A stretch of DNA of 64,000 nt from an uncultured bacterium (GTDB lineage Bacteria > Bacillota > Clostridia > Oscillospirales > Acutalibacteraceae), in NCBI GenBank assembly GCA_934875675.1, contig CAKXIK010000007.1, forward strand, positions 16,802 through 80,801, written 5' to 3'. A model generated the notes under the pieces. It worked only from the letters and a program-made list of their open reading frames with translations, did not search any database and was not told the DNA's origin. Below are positions 8,396-16,823 of this stretch, one piece after another (position 1 is the stretch's first letter; every line of letters starts with the position of its first letter). A program made the position numbers and the translations under genes.

Positions 8396-8935
8396 ATGCC
8401 AAACAAACTAACCCGCCGCATGGTAGAGGGAGCCATGATCGCGGCACTTTACGTTGCCCTCACATACTTTTCCCGCCTGCTTGGATTGGCTGACGGTGCC
8501 GTTCAGTTTCGTCTTTCGGAGTTGCTGACGGTTTTGCCGGCATTCACCCCGGCAGCGATCCCGGGGTTGACAATCGGGTGTCTGATTGCCAACCTTGGCA
8601 GTCCATATGGCATTGCAGATATTATCAGCGGCACGCTGGCAACCTTTTTGGCTGCCTTGTGCACACGTGCTCTGCGTGGTGTCAGGTTCCACGGCATTCC
8701 CGTTCTTGCGCCGATCCCGCCCGTTGTGTTTAACGGCGTGATCGTCGGTGTCGTGGTCACCATCATGAACGAGGCGGGTCAGCTGATTCCGGCGGCGTTT
8801 ACGCTTCCCGTCTTTGCAGCAACGGCACTGACCGTGGCTCTGGGAGAAGTGGTGGTATGCGCGGTGGGAGGGTATCCCTTGATGTTCCTGCTCGAGCGAA
8901 ACGGCCTTTCGCGCCGGTGGAAGTGGGAACAATAA
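8396..8935 (+). CDS. queT: QueT-type ECF transporter substrate-binding protein (queuosine precursor uptake)
   Basis: A 179-residue, five-to-six-helix membrane protein. 'AVQFRLSELLTVLPAFTPAA' followed by 'GCLIANLGSPYGIADIISG' matches the conserved core of the QueT family (S component of an energy-coupling-factor transporter for queuosine precursors). It needs the shared EcfA/T module, which is not in this window. GGAGGAATTAAAT precedes the ATG. The structured leader upstream supports a vitamin- or nucleobase-like ligand. Confidence 0.85.
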   Translation: MPNKLTRRMVEGAMIAALYVALTYFSRLLGLADGAVQFRLSELLTVLPAFTPAAIPGLTIGCLIANLGSPYGIADIISGTLATFLAALCTRALRGVRFHGIPVLAPIPPVVFNGVIVGVVVTIMNEAGQLIPAAFTLPVFAATALTVALGEVVVCAVGGYPLMFLLERNGLSRRWKWEQ

Positions 8936-8967
8936 TTCCGTTCTGATTCGGAAAGGAGTTTTCCGCT

Positions 8968-10251
8968 GTGACACAGTTACAGAATTCATTATTTCGATTA
9001 AAAACAGCACCAACAGAAAAAAAGCAGACTTTTTTGGCAATTACAGCAGCAGTTTCTATCTTTTTGCCGTTTTATCTCACCTCCTGCGTCATCGTTGCGA
9101 TTGCACTTTATGTGCTTGGCGGCAAGTATCGCCGTTCGCGCGTGTTGGCAATGCCCTACAGTAAGTTAATTTTTGGCGTAATCGGAACAGGTGTCATTAT
9201 TTCGCTCGGTTATGAGAACTCTTACGGCGCGATGATCGGTTGCCTTATGATCTGTGGATTGATTCTGGCGTTTTACCTGCGTTCTTTTATGACGCGCGGC
9301 CTGTTTCAAAAGATGATGGATGTTGTATGTGCCGGAGGTTTGTGCGTCAGCATTATCGGCATTGTGCAGAAACTGTTTGGTACCGCGGGAACCCGCCCGG
9401 CAGTCGTGTTCGACAATCCCAACTTTTTTGCAACTGTGATGGAAATGGTGGTTTTGATCGCGGTTTATCGCCTGTTAGGAAACGGTAAGTATAGTAATTT
9501 TTATTTTATCACGGCACTTTTTTGCGCATTTGGCGTTTACATCAGTGGCAGTCTTTCCGCGTTGGCGGTATGCACCGCCGGTGTGGTGCTTTACCTTGTC
9601 TTGCGCGGACACAACAAAGTGGCGGTGATGATTGCTCTTTCCGTGACTGCATTTGTTTTGCTTGCCACACAGGTTTTGCCCGAAATGACTACCGTTATTA
9701 ATGCGGCTCAGTCGCGCCCCGGTTTGTCCGAAACGGTGAAGAATACGGCATCGCAGATGCTTACAATCCGCACCGAAGAACAGGTGGGAAACTCTGTTTT
9801 CAGTCGTTTTTCTATTTGGAAAACTTCCCTGCAGGCTATCCCCGATCATTTGCTGTTCGGGCAGGGCCCCAATACCTATGCCATGGTTTATTCACGTTAT
9901 CTTGGTTTTGCTTCCAGCCATGCGCACAACATGCTTCTTGACGTGGTGCTCAACTATGGAATTATTGGCGGGGGCGCAATTGTGTTCTTTGTGTTCCAGC
10001 AGTTCCATGTTGCCGCGCGCAAGGTTCGTGAGCGCAAGAGCACCACAACAAATCTGCTTTTGATCGTGATTGCCGTGATGATGGCAATGCACGGTATGAC
10101 AGATGTTACCTTAATTTGGCCTCAGACCGGTCTGCTGTTTCTGCTGGTTTATTGCTCTTCCGGAATCCGTACGGTTCCGCAGGCGCGTTGCTTTGTCTTG
10201 CGCGCTCCCGATTTTACACCCAATCCGCAATTTAAGCGCAATCCAATGTAA
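8968..10251 (+). CDS. O-antigen ligase/polymerase-like membrane protein (Wzy_C)
   Basis: A 427-residue protein with roughly ten membrane segments. The Wzy_C/O-antigen ligase signature is visible: 'FSRFSIWKTSLQAIPDHLLF', then 'GQGPNTY', then 'SSHAHNMLLDVVLNYGIIGG', with the conserved Arg, Gly-Gly-Pro-like and His-Ala-His-Asn elements. Gram-positive members polymerise or attach glycan repeats such as wall polysaccharide or export lipid-linked sugars; substrate unknown. The GTG start is preceded by AAAGGAG. No glycosyltransferase cluster surrounds it, so the context does not identify the glycan. Confidence 0.8.
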   Translation: MTQLQNSLFRLKTAPTEKKQTFLAITAAVSIFLPFYLTSCVIVAIALYVLGGKYRRSRVLAMPYSKLIFGVIGTGVIISLGYENSYGAMIGCLMICGLILAFYLRSFMTRGLFQKMMDVVCAGGLCVSIIGIVQKLFGTAGTRPAVVFDNPNFFATVMEMVVLIAVYRLLGNGKYSNFYFITALFCAFGVYISGSLSALAVCTAGVVLYLVLRGHNKVAVMIALSVTAFVLLATQVLPEMTTVINAAQSRPGLSETVKNTASQMLTIRTEEQVGNSVFSRFSIWKTSLQAIPDHLLFGQGPNTYAMVYSRYLGFASSHAHNMLLDVVLNYGIIGGGAIVFFVFQQFHVAARKVRERKSTTTNLLLIVIAVMMAMHGMTDVTLIWPQTGLLFLLVYCSSGIRTVPQARCFVLRAPDFTPNPQFKRNPM

Positions 10252-10263
10252 TTAAGTGCTGAT

Positions 10264-10310
10264 AAAAAAGCGCACGGTTTTCCGGAGGTTTCCGGTACCG
10301 TGCGCTTTTT
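10264..10310 (+). terminator. Rho-independent terminator
   Basis: AAAAGCGCACGG / CCGTGCGCTTTT stem of 12 bp with an internal CCGGA/TCCGG loop helix and a T-tail, just after the Wzy_C-type gene. Confidence 0.9.
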
Positions 10311-10379
10311 ATATGAAAAAAGACAGAAAAAAACCGCCCTTTTGCGGCAAAGAGCGGCTAAAAAAGAGGAGAAAGGAGA

Positions 10380-10517
10380 ATGAAAAAAGTGGTCTTCCCA
10401 ACAATCGGTCACGTCCCTGCTCGTTTCCGTTGTTGTGATTATAGTATAAAAAATAGTTATGTACGCATTTTGAACGCGTTGCGTCTTTGCAGAGAAATCT
10501 TCATGAAGATTTTGTGA
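10380..10517 (+). CDS. Possible small protein, 45 residues
   Basis: A 45-codon frame starting ATG AAA AAA GTG right after a good ribosome-binding site (AGAAAGGAGA, but only one base before the ATG). The product starts MKKVVFPTIGHVPARFRCCD and is basic. It matches no family I know and has no obvious membrane segment. The Shine-Dalgarno is too close for normal initiation, so this may be part of an untranslated leader for the DUF1284 gene. Listed as doubtful. Confidence 0.2.
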   Translation: MKKVVFPTIGHVPARFRCCDYSIKNSYVRILNALRLCREIFMKIL

Positions 10518-10645
10518 ATGCAAAAAATGCACTTGTAAAGCAGAATATTGTCTTGTATGATAATCAAAGAACCGTGTGCAGTTTTGCAAGAAAAATTTGC
10601 CCGCCGGTTTGCAAAATATTTTGTGGGAAAGGCAGGCGGACGACC

Positions 10646-11032
10646 ATGATGGTATTACATCCACATCATTTGCTGTGTATTCCGCGCTTTGCGGGCAAAG
10701 GGTACAGTGAAGAGTTTTCCCGCAATATGAGGCAGGTGTCAGAGAGCTTGCGCAACAACCCCCAGCAACCCGTTCAATTGGTCTGTCGCAGTGATGTACT
10801 TTGTGTACGTTGTCCAAACCGACGGGGTGAGGAATGCTGTTCACAGGCAACCGTCCGTGCGCTTGACGGCGATGTTCTGCAATTGTGCGGATTACAGGAG
10901 GAGGATGTAATGCCCTGGGAGACGCTGCAAATGCTTGCACAAAAGAATATTACAGATGCGGGGCACTTTACAAAGATTTGCAGTCGATGTGAATGGTTTT
11001 CTTTTTGCAGCACCATAGCCGGATGCAGGTAA
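10646..11032 (+). CDS. DUF1284 family protein with conserved cysteines
   Basis: A 128-residue soluble protein. The DUF1284 signature is visible: 'HPHHLLCIPRFAGKGYSEEF' followed by SRNM, a mid-region 'VLCVRCPNRRGEECC' and a C-terminal 'KICSRCEWFSFC'. The seven to nine cysteines and the HH pair suggest metal or Fe-S binding, but no function is established. Two adjacent ATGs (10646, 10649) are possible; no strong Shine-Dalgarno precedes them. The next gene follows after 50 bases. Confidence 0.75.
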   Translation: MMVLHPHHLLCIPRFAGKGYSEEFSRNMRQVSESLRNNPQQPVQLVCRSDVLCVRCPNRRGEECCSQATVRALDGDVLQLCGLQEEDVMPWETLQMLAQKNITDAGHFTKICSRCEWFSFCSTIAGCR

Positions 11033-11082
11033 ACCCGGTACAAAATATAAAAAATTAATCAGCGAAAGGAATGGGACTTGGC

Positions 11083-11856
11083 ATGAAGGTTTTCTTGATG
11101 ACGGATTTAGAGGGCATTTGCGGCGTTGATTCCATTACTATGATAGGGGAAGAAACGCAAGGGTACCATTTGGCACAGCAGCGTTTAATGGAAGAAACAA
11201 ATGCTGCGGTGGAAGGTGCGGTAAAAGCCGGGGCGGATGAAATTCTTGTGTTTGATGGTCACGGCAGCGGCGTTAATTTTATTCCCGGAAAACTTGATCC
11301 CCGCGCAACGCAGGTGCACTCGCTTTCGTCGGAAGTGCTGCGCGGCGTGCAGGCGTTCCTTTGCGTCGGATGTCACGCAATGGCAGGAACAGAAAATGCA
11401 TTTCTGGATCATACGCAATCCTCGGTGCGCTGGTTCGAATATCGAATCAACGGTCAATGCTGCGGTGAAATTGGGCAGGATGCAATATGGTGCGGTGCAA
11501 ACAACATTCCGCTTGTGATGGTCAGCGGAGATCAGGCCGCCTGTGCAGAAGCTGCTGCGCTGATTCCGGGTGTGGCGTGCGCGGTTGTAAAAACGGCGCG
11601 GGGCCGCAATAATGCCGTAAGCATTCCGCAGGAAACTGCTTCGCAGCTGGTGGAGCAGGCGGCATTTGAGGGAATTCGCCGTGCGGAAAAAATTACACCA
11701 TACCAAATCGAACTCCCGGCGAAGGTTCAGCTTACCCTTTGCCGCAACGATTACTGTGAGGAAATAACTCAGGGACATCCGGAATACGAGCGGAACGGCA
11801 GAATCCTGCAGAAAGAAGTACATTCCGTTCACAATTTTAAGGACATTCTCTTCTAA
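11083..11856 (+). CDS. dppA: M55-family D-aminopeptidase (DppA-like)
   Basis: A 257-residue protein. Starting from 'MKVFLMTDLEGICG', Asp8, Glu10 and His60 ('DGHGSG') fall exactly at the positions of the zinc ligands of Bacillus DppA. 'VGCHAMAGT' and 'GEIGQDA' supply the later His and Glu. DppA is a self-compartmentalising decameric zinc D-aminopeptidase that releases D-Ala from peptides, possibly recycling murein fragments. The match of residue numbering supports the ATG at 11083 over the in-frame ATG at 11071, which abuts the AAAGGA site. Usual family length about 270. Confidence 0.88.
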   Translation: MKVFLMTDLEGICGVDSITMIGEETQGYHLAQQRLMEETNAAVEGAVKAGADEILVFDGHGSGVNFIPGKLDPRATQVHSLSSEVLRGVQAFLCVGCHAMAGTENAFLDHTQSSVRWFEYRINGQCCGEIGQDAIWCGANNIPLVMVSGDQAACAEAAALIPGVACAVVKTARGRNNAVSIPQETASQLVEQAAFEGIRRAEKITPYQIELPAKVQLTLCRNDYCEEITQGHPEYERNGRILQKEVHSVHNFKDILF

Positions 11857-11992
11857 GCAAAGTAAAAGCTTTTTACGCGTGCAGGGTTCGCAACGATATA
11901 AAAATCGAGAAAAACTTTCGACGAATTTCGCACACTACCCCTCGAATTTTTAGCAAAATATCGATATTTTATAGTTGGTTCACAGAAAAGAC

Positions 11993-12020
11993 TTGTTTTT
12001 TTCTGTTTCCATGATAGAAT
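11993..12020 (+). promoter_or_regulatory. Probable promoter of the ferredoxin gene
   Basis: TTGTTT at 11993 and TAGAAT at 12015, spacer 16, about 33 bases before the start. The -35 is imperfect. Confidence 0.45.
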
Positions 12021-12052
12021 AAAGTTGAAATCACGAAGGAGGTGTATTCCCA

Positions 12053-12223
12053 ATGGCTTATAAAATTTCTGATGATTGCATCAGCTGCGGCGCTTGCCAG
12101 GCTGAGTGCCCTGTCTCCGCGATTAGCGAAGGCGATGGCAAATACGAAATTGATGCGGATACCTGCATCGAGTGCGGCGCTTGCAACGGCGTTTGCCCGG
12201 TTGGAGCTCCTCAGCCGGAATAA
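12053..12223 (+). CDS. 2[4Fe-4S] clostridial-type ferredoxin
   Basis: A 56-residue protein starting MAYKISDDCISCGACQAECP. Two CxxCxxCxxxCP clusters are complete: Cys9, 12, 15 and 19, and Cys38, 41, 44 and 48. This is the classic low-potential bacterial ferredoxin that shuttles electrons for enzymes such as pyruvate:ferredoxin oxidoreductase and hydrogenase in anaerobes. AAGGAGGTG lies ten bases before the ATG. It is monocistronic, with its own promoter and terminator, which fits a highly expressed carrier. Confidence 0.97.
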   Translation: MAYKISDDCISCGACQAECPVSAISEGDGKYEIDADTCIECGACNGVCPVGAPQPE

Positions 12224-12240
12224 TCGATTTGCAAAAAAAG

Positions 12241-12290
12241 AAAAGCTGCGGTGAACGAGGAGTTACTCTCGATTGCTGCAGTTTTTTTTA
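12241..12290 (+). terminator. Terminator of the ferredoxin gene
   Basis: An interrupted hairpin (CTGC...GCAG with an inner AACGAG/CTCGATT helix) ending in a run of eight or nine T, about 20 bases past the ferredoxin stop. Confidence 0.75.
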
Positions 12291-12380
12291 TACATTTTTC
12301 GATAAAAAACCGCCAGAAGGTCAATCATATACTTTAAAGCACTTGAAATCAGAGTGTGCAGGATGGAAAGGAGTGTCGGA

Positions 12381-13385
12381 ATGATGTCGGTTCGATATCT
12401 TGTTACCGGAGCAGCGGGACATTTGGGAAGCACGGTTGTGAGGCTTTTGTGTCAACAGGGAGAACGGGTGCGGGGTCTCGTTTTGCCGGGGGATCCGGCA
12501 GCGGCACTCTTGCCGGATCACGTGGAACAGGTGGAGGGCAATGTGTGCGACAATTCTGCGGAGGCACTTTTTACAGAACAAGCTCCCGGGGAGGAGACCA
12601 TCGTCATTCATGCGGCGGGTATTGTCTCCATTGCTTCACATGACGATCCAAGAGTGCGCGCCGTCAATGTGGACGGTACAAAAAACATCATTGCACTATG
12701 CAAAAAATATGGCGTCAGAAAGCTGGTGCACGTCAGTTCGGTGCATGCCATTCCGGAATTGCCGAGCGGAGAAACAATTTGTGAAGTAAACCATTTTTGT
12801 GCCAATGATGTTTCGGGATTATACGCCAAAACTAAAGCGGAGGCAACACAGGCGGTGCTGGATGCGGCAGCGGAAGGTCTTAACGCAAGCGTGGTGCATC
12901 CATCCGGTATTCTGGGCCCGTATGACCCTGGGCACGGTCATCTGACGCAACTGGTGATTGATTATTGCCGCGGCAAACTAACGGCATGTGTAAACGGCGG
13001 TTATGATTTTTGCGATGTGCGCGATGTTGCAAGAGGGATTCTTGCCTGTTGTCAAAATGGACGCAGCGGCGAGTGCTATATTTTATCCGGACACTTTTGC
13101 CCTGTGAGCCAGCTGCTTGGTCTGCTGCAACAGATTACCGGACATCGTGCAGTGAAAACGGTGCTTCCCAGATGGTTTGCCTGTGCGACGGCACCTCTGG
13201 CAGAAACTTATTACAAGCTGCGCCGTCAACCGCCGCTTTATACGAGCTATTCTCTTTATACCCTGAACACCAACGCAGCGTTTTCGCATGAAAAAGCGGA
13301 AAGGGAACTTGGTTACACCGTCACGCCACTGAAAATTACGCTGCAGGACACCGTCCAATGGCTTTCCCAGCAGGGAAAAATCTAA
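12381..13385 (+). CDS. NAD(P)-dependent extended SDR (epimerase/dihydroflavonol-reductase-like)
   Basis: A 334-residue extended short-chain dehydrogenase. The nucleotide-binding 'VTGAAGHLGS' starts at residue 8, 'HVSSVHAIP' holds the catalytic Ser strand, and 'YAKTKAEA' is the YxxxK active site. The C-terminal half resembles nucleoside-diphosphate-sugar epimerases or 3-beta-HSD/DFR-like reductases; the substrate is not predictable. The ATG at 12381 sits seven bases after AAAGGAG, so the in-frame GTG at 12354 is rejected. Convergent with ricT, sharing a bidirectional terminator. Confidence 0.8.
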   Translation: MMSVRYLVTGAAGHLGSTVVRLLCQQGERVRGLVLPGDPAAALLPDHVEQVEGNVCDNSAEALFTEQAPGEETIVIHAAGIVSIASHDDPRVRAVNVDGTKNIIALCKKYGVRKLVHVSSVHAIPELPSGETICEVNHFCANDVSGLYAKTKAEATQAVLDAAAEGLNASVVHPSGILGPYDPGHGHLTQLVIDYCRGKLTACVNGGYDFCDVRDVARGILACCQNGRSGECYILSGHFCPVSQLLGLLQQITGHRAVKTVLPRWFACATAPLAETYYKLRRQPPLYTSYSLYTLNTNAAFSHEKAERELGYTVTPLKITLQDTVQWLSQQGKI

Positions 13386-13426
13386 AAAACCGCATCTGCT
13401 GCTTTGTTGCGGCAGATGCGGTTTTT
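13384..13426. terminator. Bidirectional terminator between convergent genes
   Basis: AAAAACCGCATCTGC / GCAGATGCGGTTTTT, a 15-bp stem with a 13-nt loop and A/T tails on both sides, placed between the SDR gene and ricT. Confidence 0.92.
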
Positions 13427-13430
13427 GAAT

Positions 13431-14303
13431 TTAGTCTTCAGTAAAAATAGTCTCTTCGGGCGGTGTTTCCTGGGGCGGATTTTTCACCTTTCCATCGCGC
13501 AGGGTTTTGAGCTTCGCAAGAGGATAGGGCTTGGGTGCAGCTTCCGGTTCCTTTTCCAGACGAACCTTCAGCATTCCGGATAAAAGGGATACCTCGGTCA
13601 CGGTTCCTCTACCGTCCGGTGTGCTCACCAACGCGCCAACACGCGGTGTAATCCGCAGCAGATCGTCATAAACATTCTGCTCATACTTCAGGCAGCACAT
13701 CAGTCTGCCGCAGGTTCCGCTGATTTTGACAGGGTTAAGCGAGAGCCCCTGTTCCTTTGCCATCTTGATGGAAACCGGCTGAAAATCGCCTAAAAACTGT
13801 GTGCAGCAAAAGGGCTTGCCGCACACGCCCAGTCCGCCCAGCATCTTTGCTTCATCGCGTACGCCAATCTGCCGCAGCTCAATTCTTGTGCGGAAAATGG
13901 ATGCCAGATCCTTGACGAGAGAGCGAAAATCCACTCTGCCATCTGCAGTAAAATAAAACAGAATTTTGTTGTTGTCAAATGTGTATTCCACATCTACTAA
14001 CTTCATATCCATCTTATGCTCTGCAATTTTCTTTTCACAGATGGTGAAGGCTTCCTTCTGGCGGCGAAGATTTTCCTCCACGCGGGCAAGGTCGGCTTCG
14101 GTAGCCTTGCGGATTACCGGCTTGAGCGGAAAAACAATTTCGTCCTCTGCCACATCCCGGTTGTCCATTGCAACAAAGCCACATTCCACACCGCGTGCGG
14201 TTTCCACAATTGCGTGTTCGCCTTTTTCAAATTGAATTCCGATGGGGTCAAAATAATAAACTTTTCCTGCGTCCTGAAACCGGACGCCGATCACTTCTGC
14301 CAT
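13431..14303 (-). CDS. ricT: RicT/YaaT-type PSP1 C-terminal domain protein
   Basis: A 290-residue protein of the PSP1 family. The diagnostic cysteine patches 'CGKPFCCTQFL' and 'GTCGRLMCCLKYE' match Bacillus RicT (YaaT), which with RicA and RicF forms an Fe-S-carrying complex that activates RNase Y-dependent mRNA processing and influences sporulation and competence. The C-terminal 40 residues are Pro/Glu-rich and variable. AGGAGGCTTTC precedes the ATG. The order darA-holB-ricT on this strand reproduces the Bacillus yaaQ-holB-yaaT cluster, which strengthens the call. Confidence 0.9.
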   Translation of the reverse strand: MAEVIGVRFQDAGKVYYFDPIGIQFEKGEHAIVETARGVECGFVAMDNRDVAEDEIVFPLKPVIRKATEADLARVEENLRRQKEAFTICEKKIAEHKMDMKLVDVEYTFDNNKILFYFTADGRVDFRSLVKDLASIFRTRIELRQIGVRDEAKMLGGLGVCGKPFCCTQFLGDFQPVSIKMAKEQGLSLNPVKISGTCGRLMCCLKYEQNVYDDLLRITPRVGALVSTPDGRGTVTEVSLLSGMLKVRLEKEPEAAPKPYPLAKLKTLRDGKVKNPPQETPPEETIFTED

Positions 14304-14371
14304 GAAAGCCTCCTTAATTGATGCCTTTATCTAAATTTCATTTTCTGATCGAACGCTTTAAACAAACGGCT

Positions 14372-15316
14372 TTATCGGCCGATGCAACGCCGCATCTGTG
14401 CACAAAGCACCGTAACGAGCAGCGTTTGGTTTGCATAGCCATCCATTGCACGCGCACCGCTGCGAACGATTTCCAACAAATCCAGTAAAACCGGTGCGCT
14501 GAATCTCGCAAGACTTCCCTGTCCGGCAATTCCGTCGCGCGCAGCAGAACCCAGCAGACCCAGTGCAGCCCGGCAAAGCGGTTTATCCTTGAGCAGCGGC
14601 ACAGCCGCACAAAGCAGAGAAGTTTCTTCTTTTTGCGGCAGCGCGGAAATCATCGCCTGTGAAACTTCGGCAGCACGGGTAAGCATTCCGCCGGAAAGTG
14701 CCTCCGCCATCCTGCCGACGTTGCCGTCAAAGGCTCGTGCTACCCGGCGCAGGTCTTCTTCCCCGGCACCGGGACAAAGCGGAAGCGCAGCGGCAATTGC
14801 CTGCTCTTCCGCCAACCCGCCCAGGCGCATGACCACCGAGCGCGAAAGCACCGTTGGCAGCAGCTGCCCTGCCGATTCACAGGTGAGAATAAAGACGGCA
14901 TAGGAAGGCGGCTCCTCCAGAATTTTGAGCAGCGCGTTCTGAGCAGGCTCGCCCATATTATGCGCGTTTTCCAAAATGTAAACCTTGTGGTCGGCTTCAT
15001 TGGGGCGAATGCTTACGTCGGAGCGCATTTCGCGCACGGTATCAATCTTAAACGACCGGGGGGAATCCCCGCCGGAAACAGTCATGATATCGGGATGACC
15101 TCCCCCGAGCGATTTTTCGCATTCCGGGCAATGCCCGCACGGCTTTTCGCCCTGAGAGCTGCAGCAAAGAGCCGCGGCAATCAACCGGGCGAGCGTGCGT
15201 TTGCCGCAGCCGGTTTCGCCTTCCAGCACAATTGCCTGTGCAATCCGGTTTTCATCCATCAGGCGTGAAAGCTGCTCCTTCACAGACTCGTTGCCCAAAA
15301 AAGCGGGAAATTTCAT
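14372..15316 (-). CDS. holB: DNA polymerase III delta' subunit
   Basis: A 314-residue AAA+ clamp-loader subunit. Walker A is 'GETGCGKRT', a zinc knuckle follows ('CGHCPECEK' plus the upstream Cys pair), 'KVYILENAHNMGEPAQNALL' then KILEEPP is the sensor/'SRC'-region strand, and 'PTVLSRS' carries the arginine-finger-like SRx motif. Delta' helps open and load the beta clamp at primers. The frame can extend to a TTG at 15343, but the ATG at 15316 gives the normal start MKFPAFLGNE. It lies between darA and ricT in one operon. Confidence 0.9.
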   Translation of the reverse strand: MKFPAFLGNESVKEQLSRLMDENRIAQAIVLEGETGCGKRTLARLIAAALCCSSQGEKPCGHCPECEKSLGGGHPDIMTVSGGDSPRSFKIDTVREMRSDVSIRPNEADHKVYILENAHNMGEPAQNALLKILEEPPSYAVFILTCESAGQLLPTVLSRSVVMRLGGLAEEQAIAAALPLCPGAGEEDLRRVARAFDGNVGRMAEALSGGMLTRAAEVSQAMISALPQKEETSLLCAAVPLLKDKPLCRAALGLLGSAARDGIAGQGSLARFSAPVLLDLLEIVRSGARAMDGYANQTLLVTVLCAQMRRCIGR

Positions 15317-15403
15317 TGCCAGACCATGCCTTTCCGTTTTCAATCACAATGCGGTAGTTTGATGCGCCGGTTCTGCGCGGAAAATTTGTGTGGCAAATGC
15401 AGC

Positions 15404-15727
15404 TTATGCCTTTTCAAAGCGATCCACGTTCATCACAAAGATGGTGGCGCCGCCAACGGTGACCTCCACCGGGAACGTGGAGTACATGCCAACGTCAAAA
15501 GAAGACGTTGTGGGAACCATCTGCGTGCGGCGTTTGCTCTGTTTTTTAATCAGATCGATGACGGTATCCACCTTGTCATCCTCCACACCAACGAGGAATG
15601 TGGTATTGCCGGCCATCAAAAAACCGCCGGTAGTTGCAAGTTTGGTTACAGAAAAACCCTCACGGGTGAGAGCTGCCGAAACAACGGCGCTGTCATCGTT
15701 GCTGACGATTGCAAGTACGAGCTTCAT
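15404..15727 (-). CDS. darA: Cyclic-di-AMP receptor DarA/PstA (YaaQ)
   Basis: A 107-residue PII-like trimeric protein. It starts MKLVLAIVSNDDSAVVSAAL and keeps 'TKLATTGGFLMAGNTTFLVG', the nucleotide-binding loop region of PstA/DarA. DarA binds c-di-AMP in Firmicutes; its downstream target is uncertain. TTGGAGG lies nine bases ahead of the ATG. It is probably the first gene of the darA-holB-ricT operon. Confidence 0.92.
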   Translation of the reverse strand: MKLVLAIVSNDDSAVVSAALTREGFSVTKLATTGGFLMAGNTTFLVGVEDDKVDTVIDLIKKQSKRRTQMVPTTSSFDVGMYSTFPVEVTVGGATIFVMNVDRFEKA

Positions 15728-16161
15728 AAAAAAACCTCCAATAAAATAAAATCAATTGACAGACCCTTCCTGAGAATCCTGCGTGAAAGCGGGAAAAATC
15801 CGGAAAACCTTGAAGATGATCGATTTTTACGCCCCCTGATTTTTCATTCGACACAAGCTCCCGACCGGGTCACATATACTAATTTTATTCTACCACTTTT
15901 TAACGCCGAATGCTACAGAAATTTGCGAATCTTTGCCGGAGGTCTTTTCTATTTTGCCGGGATGGATTATAATAGACTTATCAATACTGATTTCTCTTGA
16001 AACGGCAAATAAAAATGTTCGGCAAAACCGCATAAGTCCAAGTTCTTTCTTGGTTTTTATACCGTTTCTAATTCGGAATCAGGATAAAATGCTATTCATT
16101 TAAGCCGGGCAGAATTTGTGCTGGTTTCTGTCGGCAAGAAATATTTCGGGAGGTTTTTGGA
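15728..16161. other. Divergent intergenic region, darA/zapA
   Basis: About 430 bases between divergent genes. -10-like boxes are present (ATTCTA on plus, i.e. TAGAAT on minus, at 15887-15892; TAAAAT on plus at 16085-16090), but neither has a convincing -35. No gene or structured RNA recognised. Confidence 0.4.
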
Positions 16162-16770
16162 ATGGCTAAAAATAGAATCCGCGTTTCCGTTTGCGGCAGT
16201 GATTACATGATTGTCGGGGATGAAAGCGAGCAATATGTCCGTGAGCTTGCGCGCGAGGTGGAGCGCCGGATGGAACAGATGATGGACGCAAGCAGCAGCG
16301 TTTCAATTACAATGGCGGCAGTGCTGACCGCAATGAACTGCTGCGATGATGAGTCCAAGGCGATTATGAGCGCCGACAACCTGCGCGCACAGATGAAGGA
16401 ATATCTGGCGGATTCGGCACGGTGCCGCAGCGAGGCAGAAGAGTCGCGCAAGGAAATTGAAAAACTCCGTGCAGAGCTGCGTAAGACACAACATCAGCTG
16501 GAGGAGTTGCGCGAAGCTGCCAAAACTGCCCGGGACGCTGCCAAGGAGAGTGATTCTTCCGCACAACCCGAAGCCAAAGAGCAGAATGCTTCCCGGAAAG
16601 AAGAGGCACAGCAGCTTGATTTTACGCAGATTAAGCCGCAACATCCTCAATCAGAGGGAGCAAAGGTTGCGCCTCCGCAAATGAGCGGAACGCGTCCAAA
16701 AGAAATTTCTGCGGGGGAATTTATGAGCTTGTTTGATTCCATCCGCAAAGAGGAAGCTGAAAAAAATTAA
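16162..16770 (+). CDS. zapA: Cell division protein ZapA with long C-terminal tail
   Basis: A 202-residue protein. The first ~95 residues are a ZapA domain: 'RIRVSVCGSDYMIVGDESEQ', then 'YVRELAREVERRMEQMM' and 'VSITMAAVLTAMNCCDD'. A coiled coil follows (about 95-135, Glu/Lys/Arg-rich), then a disordered Gln/Pro/Ser tail and a final acidic-basic patch. ZapA promotes FtsZ filament bundling at the division site; Firmicutes ZapA is usually about 85-100 residues, so the tail is an extension. Good AGGAGG-like site (CGGGAGG) upstream. The U32 gene follows after 53 bases. Confidence 0.85.
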   Translation: MAKNRIRVSVCGSDYMIVGDESEQYVRELAREVERRMEQMMDASSSVSITMAAVLTAMNCCDDESKAIMSADNLRAQMKEYLADSARCRSEAEESRKEIEKLRAELRKTQHQLEELREAAKTARDAAKESDSSAQPEAKEQNASRKEEAQQLDFTQIKPQHPQSEGAKVAPPQMSGTRPKEISAGEFMSLFDSIRKEEAEKN

Positions 16771-16823
16771 TTTAAATTCATTTTTCACCGCCGATGGGCG
16801 TGTATTGGAAAGGACAGAAATCT

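Noticed and set aside
15326..16000. 224-codon plus-strand frame opposite darA
   Set aside because: Mirror of the darA coding region; no RBS and no family features.
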